Positions 56,702 to 64,000 of a stretch of DNA of 64,000 nt are shown here, one piece after another. Source of the stretch: Taxawa tesnikishii (nom. ined.) (taxonomy: Eukaryota > Ascomycota > Dothideomycetes > Dothideales); NCBI GenBank assembly GCA_030247885.1, contig JAPDRO010000028.1:310001-374000 (forward strand). The letters are read 5' to 3'. Below the pieces are notes generated by a model. That model was given only the letters and a program-made list of their open reading frames with translations, was not told where the DNA came from and did no database searches. The stretch's first letter is position 1; every line of letters starts with the position of its first letter. The translations under genes and the position numbers were made by a program.

Positions 56702-58099
56702 ATGGCCAACATTAACATTCGTCGGGTGCGTCCATCTACACGACACTGCATCGTCGGAAATGGTTGGGCTGACACATGACAGGATGTCACCGACCCTTTC
56801 TACCGTTACAAAATGGAGCGTCTCCAGTCCAAGATCGAGGGCAAGGGAAACGGTATCAAGACCGTTGTCGTCAATCTGAGCAACGTCGCTGATCAGTTGG
56901 CTCGTCCTCCTAACTGTACGTCTTCTTGCCATCACGATCCCAATCGCAAATCCAGTCTAACACAACCCAGACGTCATCAAGTACTTTGGTTTCGAGCTCG
57001 GCGCTCAGACCAACATCGACCCCAAGGACGACCGTTGGATCATCAACGGCGCCCACGATGCCTCCAAGCTCCAGGACTACCTCGACGGCTTCATCAAAAG
57101 TTCGTCCTCTGCGGATCCTGCAAGAACCCCGAAACGGTCGTCAACATCAAGGATGGACTTATCATCCTCGACTGCAAGGCATGCGGTCAGCGCACCAACG
57201 TCGACCTGCGCCACAAGCTCTCCTCCTTCATCCTGAAGAACGCGCCGAAGAAGGGCAAGAAGGACAAGTCGACCAAGAAGGCGGACCGCAAGGCCAGAAA
57301 AGAGGCGGAGAGGAATGGCACACTAGATGACGACGCCAACGGCAACGGACACGCCAGCCCAGGCGACAGCAACTCGGATCATGGCGCCGACGAGAACGGC
57401 GATGTGGAGCAGGAGGCCGGCAGCGATGACGAACTGACGCGTCGTATCAACGCCGAAGCCAAAGAGCTCGACGAGCCTGAGGGAGAGAAGGAAGTGCAGT
57501 GGACCGTCGACATGTCCGAGGCCGCCATCAAAGCACGCGCCAAAGACCTCCCTGACGACCTCAAGCGGGCGCTCGTGATCGAGGGCGAAGACGAAGACGG
57601 CGAGGGCGAGGGCAACGCCTACGACGCACTCGGCAAGTGGATCGAGTCTGAAGCGTCCGAGAACGGCGGTGTCACCTCCGTCTCCGACGTCGACATCTAC
57701 ATGAAAGCCAAAGAGCTGCACATCGAGTCCAAGCACCGCACTCTGGCCGTGCTGGCCCAAACCATCTTCGATGACAACATCGTCAAGCAAGTCGAAGCAC
57801 GCGCCGGCATGCTGAAGAAGATGATCACTTCTGAGCGCCACGAGAAGGCCTTCCTCGGCGGTACCGAGCGCTTCGTCGGTACCGACAAGCCCGCGCTCAT
57901 TCCTCAGGTATCGGCGATCCTGCTGCAGTACTACCAGAACGATCTCGTGAGCGAGGAGGTGCTGAAGGCGTGGGGCAGCAAGGCCAGCAAGAAGTACGTG
58001 GATATTGCCACGAGCAAGAAGGTGCGCAAGAGCGCGGAGAAGTTCATCGAATGGCTCGAGAATGCGGAGAGTGATGAGGAGGAGAGCGATAGCGAATAG
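56702..58099 (+). CDS. TIF5: Translation initiation factor eIF5
   Basis: GTPase-activating protein for eIF2 in start-codon recognition; essential. Exons 56702-56725, 56783-56915 and 56971-58099. The N-terminal domain reads [21 protein letters not shown] and [19 protein letters not shown]; the C4 zinc finger is [14 protein letters not shown]. An acidic/basic linker ([17 protein letters not shown]) follows, then the C-terminal W2/HEAT domain with [11 protein letters not shown] and the AA-box-like acidic tail ([12 protein letters not shown]). One frame break lies at the A run 57096-57099; one added A gives DGFIKKFVLCG and a 428-residue protein. Because the gene is essential, this break is best taken as sequence error. 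Confidence 0.97.
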
Positions 58100-59037
58100 A
58101 TGAGAGTTGTGAGATGTTCGAGTAATGCCCGTGGTGGTCTCTGAGGATTATGGATTGTGGAGTGTGGGTGGCGTTTTGTCTGTTTGACTCTCTGCTATGA
58201 AGTGCTGCTCTTGTCTCCCAAGTACGTAGATGTGTGCATAATCCAACTGTGGGTTGGTGACTGAAAACGTGACACACCGATGCGATTCGTTGTGGTGCAA
58301 GTGAATCTTCTCCAAGTAAAGCCGTAGTTCAATCTGTCAACGCGAATATATATATATATATATATACGCGAAGTCGTTGTGGAAATCTGAAATCCCTCCG
58401 CCACCACCTCCGGAACAGACCTCACTTCCTCCCACCACCTACCTTCGGCTCACACGCTCCGTAGTTATCAAACATCGCACACACTACGTACCCGGCTTCC
58501 GCCCGTCGGTCTTTTCCGCCCGTCGCCATTCGGAATCGTCCAAGCCTCGCTCACTTCATTTCCCCGTCATTTCGTCCCCGATACGCTGGCACGAGCACTG
58601 AACCAATTCTAGACTTCTGGAATTACTCGAAATTGTTCGGTACGCAAAGGCACCAGAAAGCGCAATGGAGGTCGTACCCAGAAATACGGAGGCTTTCGAG
58701 AGTACGTTCAATCGCCGCGCTTCTCCTTATCCTATCCTTGTGGTCACTTGCGGTCGTTGATCGCAAGCGTTATTGGCCGATCATTTCTCGCTTATTCTCA
58801 TTGGCGGGAGTATGAAAAACAATCAAGCGTGCGCGATATACCACTGGGCCCTGGTGTAATAAACTCAAGGGATTTGCACTGCTCGCGCTGGACCATGTAC
58901 GTTGCGCTGTGCCATGCGCCGAGCGGAATGTATGATCAGGCTGGACAATGGGATTCCTTCTGACCCCTGCTCTCTTCTCTTTTCCCTACCCTAACTCTCT
59001 CCCTGAACCTCACATCTCACTTCCTTGCTGATGACCT
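58100..59037. other. Intergenic with (AT)n microsatellite
   Basis: No gene recognised. An alternating AT run of 21 bp lies at 58346-58366. It contains the upstream region, and perhaps the unresolved first exon, of the Mediator gene. Confidence 0.45.
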
Positions 59038-60048
59038 GTGAGCCTCCAACACCTGCTCGGAACGCCCAACCTCGATAAAGCTAACAAGTGTGTGCACACA
59101 GAACGCATCAACAAGCTGGGACAGCTGCTGATCAAGAGATTTGAGAATCTGGTCGAGCTTGCTGCGGTGAGTTTTTGCGTTGGGTTTTCTGATTCATTGC
59201 TCTCCTCCGCTCGCATCTCCAAGCCCAAGGGATATACTGTGAGAACGCTGCGCACCTTCCAGATCGCAGGAGGGTCTGATGGCCTATGGCTAGTTGCTAA
59301 CAACCTTGCGTGCAGATCACTAATTCCGACCGCAATGCCACGGCGCTGAATGCATACCAAGCCCAGATCGAGACGAATGCGATTGTGAGTGTGCTTAGTT
59401 GTGTTTCCCTTTATTTTCTACTCTCTCCTCTTTGCCAAATAATCACACTTCAACCGCTGCGATCACGGTGCACTAACGCAACCTAATCCCTAACATCGGC
59501 CGCATCACAGCTTTCACCTTTTCCGGTGCAACCGTTTCTCATTTTCTGATTTTGACGGTAGAGAGCCGCCCGCACAGGGTGCTCCTCGTGCTTCTCGGCG
59601 TTCTTGCGGTAGAGGAGCTATTGGCATGAACAGGTTCACCCCTGCAACCCACATCCCCGTCTAGATTCCTCCTTCCCTCCATCCTCTCAACCCTCCATTC
59701 CTCCAATCCCTTCCTTCCCTTGCGACAGTTGTATTCCGCCAGTTGAATCTCCTGGGCTTCCCGGATTCTCGGCCGCATGTAACAAACTCGCATAGTAGGC
59801 TGACGTTCCCCGCACAGATCCGCGGCGCAGAGGACATTCTATCCCTAACCCGGAACATGCAAGAGTTATGGTTGTTCGGACAACTTAAGACGCTCGAAGC
59901 GAGTTCTGTGCAGCACAGTACGGACGAGGAAGCAAGCATCGTGGCTAGGTTGCTGGAAGAGTTCACCCATCCTACCGGTGCAACTGATCGCGGTGACGAT
60001 GGTGCTGAAACTGCCGGGGATGAGAGGGCCCCGTCGCACCCGGTCTAG
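59038..60048 (+). CDS. Mediator subunit 22 (Srb6 family)
   Basis: Small subunit of the Mediator head, linking activators to RNA polymerase II. Readable exons: up to 59166 (INKLGQLLIKRFENLVELAA), 59316-59384 (ITNSDRNATALNAYQAQIETNAI) and 59818-60048 (IRGAEDILSLTRNMQELWLFGQL, the family signature). The whole resembles Med22 in length and order. The first codon is uncertain: the frame from 59038 is open but lacks an ATG, and a small upstream exon is likely. The last about 30 residues are acidic and variable. Frames at each intron join in phase. Confidence 0.82.
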
Positions 60049-60235
60049 TGAGGCTCGAAGCGTTGAAGCAGAGCGCTCAGACCACTGTCCGTGCTGGATC
60101 AATAGCTTCGCTTCGTGGGGTTCGCTCCCCTCCCACATGTTGTTCTACATATACCATAGGCATTCAGCGAGTTGGAAATGGAAGAGAGCTAAAGAGTCGA
60201 ACTTGTGTTATACAACAGCTTACCAGCGCATTGAA

Positions 60236-60830
60236 AGTTGTTGATGATGCCAGATATTGCAGCCGATGACGAATGCTGCAAAGGCGTTCAGTATCAGAGA
60301 CCATTTCGGGACTTGGAGGATTGAATTCACGATAACCAAGTATCTGGACAAGACAATGCCGTTGTCTTTGCGAGAGCCCAGATCATGGGTGAAGCACTTT
60401 GTTAAACAGCGTTGGCTACGAACAGGATGATAGCCAACAGAACTGTCAAGAAGACTGTCGCCGCCGTGGTGCTCTTGGTTGCCTGACGCCACAACTCAAG
60501 CATCGGAGTGCTACGATCGCAAGATTAGTAACAGCAGACTGGAGACAACACACCTGATCTGGACTTACGCAGCGTTGACCGTTAGTTCAAAGTCTATGAT
60601 CCCGTAGCACATGGCGACGCTAAAGCAAAAAACAGCGAGCAAGCCGATGCTAGCCGTGTCAAGGAGGGCTCTAGGCATAGTCCTGGCAGGTTCCGCGCAT
60701 CATTCTGCAAGGTGCAGCGTGGCGTCCAGGCCAACGAACATGAACGACGGTGTGACAAGCCTAGTGAGGAAGGTTACAACGCTGGGCCAGCTAGTGCCGT
60801 TGTCAAAGTCCGCCCAAACGTGCTATAGTG
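60236..60830 (-). pseudogene. Amino acid/GABA-type permease fragment
   Basis: On the minus strand, three frames together give WPSVVTFLTRLVTPSFMFVGLDATLHLAE, AEPARTMPRALLDTASIGLLAVFCFSVAM, then ATVFLTVLLAIILFVANAV and SPMIWALA, followed by a decayed C-terminal part. This is the middle of an APC-family transporter (the FxGxDxxxHxAEE and PRA motifs). The 5' half is missing: the sequence ends at about 60830 where the AT-rich tail starts. Stops are present within the readable part, so the fragment is decayed. Confidence 0.6.
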
Positions 60831-61514
60831 GCCGCTTGGCTAAGCGGACAAGGCAGGTAACAAATATTATAAGGAAGCTAGTTAGAGTAAGCGTAGATAT
60901 TTACTACATTAGTAAAGCTATACTTTTGGATAGGACTACCTTTAGCCTATTCTTTTATATACTATCTATTTATAAAACTTAATAAATAATAAATTTTAAT
61001 TAAAAACATATAACTTATTAATAACTTATCTTATTAATTTAATTATATAATATTATCTTCTATTTATAAAGGAATATATAATAGTTATTAAGATTATATA
61101 AGAGAAATTTCTATCTAATTAAACTTATTAGTTATTTATAATATAAATTAAAAGATAATAAAGTATATAAAATAATAAAATATTATATAATAATTCTTAT
61201 AATATAAATCTTTAAAAAGTAATAAAAACTTTTCTTAAAATATTATATAATATAATTTAAAACTAAGCTAGTTACTTAAGTAAATTAGTTACTTTACTAT
61301 AAAAATATACTTATTAACTTTTAACTATAATACTATAATAATATTATATATATTAAACTTATAACGTATTTTATTACTAAGTAGTCTACTATTACTAAGT
61401 AGTTTACTCTTACTAATATTGCAACTATTATAAACTATTACTTCTATACTATAATACTATATAAAAATATACTCTAATTTATAGTACTATTTAAAAGTAT
61501 TACTATTATTTAGA

Positions 61515-63210
61515 TTTACTATTTCTATAATATAAGTACGCGTATTATAACTAGTCTTATTATAATATTTATACTACCTCTATATACGTACTCTTTTTAT
61601 AAGTTATTTAGTACCCTCGTTATTACTATTATTCTTATTAACTATTAAATCCTATACGTTACTTATTATAAGACTTTCCTCTATTTAAATATACTTTCTT
61701 TTATAACTACGCTACTTTATTAACGCCTTAATTAACTTCTAAAGACTTACAATTTCCCTTATTTATAACTCTAATTTATAACTTATAATAACTATACTTT
61801 TAGTAAGTAAATTTATAGTTTATAAAAGAAGTAAGATAAGCGAATCCTTATATAGTTATATACGCTTATAAACTAGTATTATTTGCGCCTTTATTTCCTT
61901 TAAATTAGCTAGTATTTTAGACTCTTATAAGGTAACCTTTAATAGTACAGTATTAGTATACGAAGTATTATATTAAGCTTTAATAGTACTTACTCTAAGT
62001 TAGGAAACTAATTTAGCGCTTTTAAAGTTTACTTAAATATTATCCTTTATAATTACCTTATTAAAAGTAATATAAAAGGCTAGTAAGAAGGCCTCTTTCT
62101 TAACTTATATAATAAAGTATTATAACTAGCTATTAATCTCTATATTATATACTTACTTTAAGGAAGCAAAATAGCCTACGTTAAGTAGCTATAATAAGTA
62201 TAATAAGTATAAGAGTAACGTAAACTATAGGGAAGTAAGATAGGTAAGGAAGCGAGATACTAAGCCTATTTACGTAATTAAGAGCCTAGTAAAAGAAAAA
62301 CTTTAACTTAAAGGAAGATAAACTAAGTTATATTAAGTTAACTATCTCGCTTTCTTACTTATTTTACTTCCTTATAGTTAACGTTATATAAAGAATAATA
62401 ATCTTTTATTCTTTATAGTAGTTATAAAAGTCGTAACTATTATAGCTCTTATAACTATTTATAATTAGTAAGTAATATATACTTATTTAATGCGTCTTTA
62501 TATACGTATTAAAGTACTTTAACTACTTTAAAGTAAGCTTATTTATTATCTAGCTATTAGTACTAGTCTTAAGTACTTAGTTATAAAGTAAGTCTATATA
62601 CTAGCTTAATATAAGGACTTTACTACTAAAGATAATAAAGGGTAAGATAGTCTACTTAGTAGCGTAAATACCTTAGATAATTATAATTTACTCCTAGTTA
62701 CCTAGTTATACCTTTATAAAATTACCTCGTTTTTTAGAGTCTATAAAGACTATTTAAGCGTTAAGTATACTTATTATAAAGTCTATCTTATTAAAGTTAT
62801 ATATATCTTTATTTAAGATATTATACTTTTTCTTTGTCTTTTTAACTAGCTTAAACTAAGGCGTTATAACGCGTACGTCTTCGTTTAAGGCTTACTAATA
62901 ATCGTATAAATAACTATATTAAAGCTTAACTTTCTTAGTATATATCTTAAACTTATTTACTTAGTACTTACTAATAAACTCTTTACTACGCGTAGCTAGT
63001 AGATTATTAGTTATTTCTTTTACTATAGTCCTTATAGCGCTTATTTCTTACGAGTTTAACTCGAGTATATATATTACTATTACCTTTTCCTTTATCTTTT
63101 ATAACTTCTTTAAGTTAAACTTATAGTTACGTCGTATAAGCTTTCTATTATATCGTTATTTTAGAGTTATTTAAGGGACGTTAAATACCTTAGACGCATA
63201 TCTTTAATTA
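61515..63210 (-). mobile_element. Fot1/pogo DNA transposon, RIP-inactivated (minus strand)
   Basis: The minus strand translates, over one long alignment, to a pogo/Fot1-type transposase. Recognisable parts, N to C: YDY-x-x-ALNEDVRVITP (about 62895-62950), DIYNFNKIDF (DDE core start, usually DIYNFDETGF), the VxxGN-E segment, LLIINSYKSYNSYDFYNYYKE (usually LILDGHGSH...), then after the MITE LLNVGYFASLK (usually LDVGCF), AFLLAFYITFNKVI, DNI-x-VNFKSAKLV (usually GFRGAGLV) and a C-terminal Cys/His knuckle ending near 61515. Stops are mostly TAA/TAG where Gln or Trp is expected, and Asp to Asn, Cys to Tyr, Pro to Leu changes follow C-to-T or G-to-A logic. Element ends (TIRs) were not located. Broken by the MITE at 62217-62386. 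Confidence 0.85.
62216..62386. mobile_element. MITE with long terminal inverted repeats, TA target duplication
   Basis: Arms 62216-62259 and 62343-62386 (including the flanking TA) are inverted repeats, matching apart from a few substitutions that are mostly G/A, plus one indel. The ends read TA-ACGT...ACGT-TA, so an insert of about 167 bp (62218-62384) is bounded by TA duplications, as in Tc1/mariner-pogo elements. The spacer of about 83 bp has no coding capacity. It sits inside the transposase relic above, and deleting it with one TA rejoins that reading frame exactly. Confidence 0.85.
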
Positions 63211-63339
63211 TTAGAAAGAGTTAATATAAACTACGAAGTAATAAAATAAGTAAAGTAATAAAATACTCGAACGTAACCTTTTTACCTTATAACGTAGTTA
63301 CTACTTATTATAAGTACTTTTATACTTATTAAACTCGTT

Positions 63340-64000
63340 TATATTAAAGCTAATATTTAGAACATTATCTCTACTTTAAAAAGAAAGGAATATACGTTAG
63401 TTTATAAGGCTAGTAAGGCGTTTAATATCCTAAGTATTATACTTTAAAATTATATAGCTAAATATACTTCGCGCTTTATAGTATATAAAATAAAGTAAAT
63501 CCTCTTAAACGCGAAAGAAAAGATACTAGTTAAATAGATTATATATCTTATATATACTAGCTTTTCTACTTCGCTTACGTTAGTATTATAAATAGTTAAA
63601 GAAATCTATTATAAACGCGTATAATTATTTAAGACTTTATAACCTTTTCCTTAACTAATTAGTAAGAAGTAACTCGACTACTTTAAGACTTACTATCTTA
63701 AGATTACTAGTATATAAACTCGTTAAATTAAAAGTACGCGCTTTAATATAATAAGTTATAATGCTATAAAGAGGTAGTTTAACGTAGTAATAAAGCTATT
63801 TATAAAATATAACTATCCTTTAAAGCGCGTTTATAATATATATAAATCTAGCTTTATTATTAAAGTAAGTTAGTTATTAAGAACTTTAGTTAATATACGC
63901 GAGGTATCTAGTTAAAAGTAAGTTAAAAGCTAAGGAAAGTAAATAATAATAATTAAGTATATAAGTACTACTAAGGAAGCTATACTTTCCTTAATTATCT
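63340..64000 (+). mobile_element. Second Fot1/pogo-type transposase, RIP-inactivated, runs off the window
   Basis: The + strand reads YKASKAFNI (CENP-B-like helix-turn-helix region), KEKILVK-II (usually EEKVLVKWI), then KSTRFNIISYNAIKR-FNVVIKLFIKYN, VYNIYKSSFIIKV (usually VYNMDESGFxIG), and LVNIREVSS-K (usually LVNIREASSWK), followed by EAILSLI at the window edge. Stops occur where Gln or Trp are expected. The frame otherwise runs without indels for 650 nt. The best resemblance is to the Fot1/Tan1-like group, a lineage different from the minus-strand element. The element continues past 64000. Confidence 0.8.

Larger units (their letters stand above)
60835..64000. repeat. AT-rich, RIP-mutated repeat island
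   Basis: From about 60835 base composition changes sharply to mostly A/T. CpA and TpG dinucleotides are almost absent in the lines I read, while TpA is everywhere and CpG persists (acgcgt, gcgc). That is the pattern left by RIP acting on CpA. The island contains transposase remains on both strands (listed separately) and runs off the right edge. No host gene can be read in it. Confidence 0.9.

Noticed and set aside
60828-60860. tRNA-like A box at the island edge
   Set aside because: A weak TGGC...GG match without a B box or cloverleaf; too little for a tRNA or SINE call.
60835-63340. Retroelement as source of the AT-rich island
   Set aside because: I first suspected one from composition, but the readable minus-strand protein matches a pogo/Fot1 transposase, not reverse transcriptase or integrase.
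1-64000. CRISPR array, bacterial operon, phage or secondary-metabolite backbone gene
   Set aside because: None seen: the genes have introns and fungal families, and no PKS, NRPS or terpene synthase motif appears.

Overview
The window looks like nuclear DNA of a filamentous ascomycete (Pezizomycotina; I lean to a Dothideomycete, as an inference from the gene complement). Genes carry short GT-AG introns of roughly 45-250 nt, are densely packed on both strands, and include fungal families (GMC oxidoreductase, DUF6536, Mag2/RNF10 ligase, Fot1/pogo transposons). The last 3.2 kb is extremely AT-rich and carries the signature of repeat-induced point mutation (RIP).

Layout. 0.5-4.3 kb: Cid1-type nucleotidyltransferase (-). 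5.8-6.6 kb: isochorismatase-like hydrolase (-). 7.2-8.1 kb: calmodulin (-), divergent from a Tlg2/syntaxin-16 SNARE (+, 8.5-9.8 kb). 10.0-11.3 kb: acetate kinase (-), then a pectinesterase relic (+). 12.1-13.7 kb: membrane protein of unknown function (-). 15.0-15.9 kb: arginase-family enzyme (-). 16.3 kb: intron-containing tRNA-Val. 16.8-19.2 kb: RNF10/Mag2 RING ligase (-), divergent from a dienelactone hydrolase (+). 21.5-25.5 kb: decayed FAD monooxygenase, an intact NAD-epimerase, a decayed DUF6536 membrane protein. 27-28.4 kb: aquaporin. 28.7-29.5 kb: maltose-type acetyltransferase. 30.2-32.6 kb: DUF4139 protein. 35.5-36.1 kb: small conserved protein. 37.9-39.9 kb: MFS sugar transporter. 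40.6-42.1 kb: a cysteine-rich putative secreted protein and a secreted phospholipase A2. 42.5-44.4 kb: truncated GMC oxidoreductase relic. 45.5-60.0 kb: housekeeping block (PHD-RING protein, ribosomal protein L43, saccharopine-dehydrogenase-like protein, DHFR, THI6, eIF5, Mediator subunit 22). 60.2-60.8 kb: amino-acid permease fragment cut off where the AT-rich tail begins. 61.5-64 kb: two RIP-mutated Fot1/pogo transposases, one of them interrupted by a small MITE.

Two points stand out. First, at least thirteen frame breaks in otherwise good genes, including the essential eIF5 gene, are each explained by exactly one base missing from a 3-5 base homopolymer (mostly C/G). With one base added per break, the gene models I could tally close to whole codons, so this looks like an assembly or base-calling artefact rather than gene decay. 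Second, the tail holds a roughly 167-bp MITE with long terminal inverted repeats and a TA target duplication, inserted precisely inside a transposase; removing it rejoins the conserved region in frame. I found no new multi-gene system: the genes are ordinary metabolism, signalling and housekeeping, with a scatter of degraded accessory genes and one RIP-mutated repeat island.
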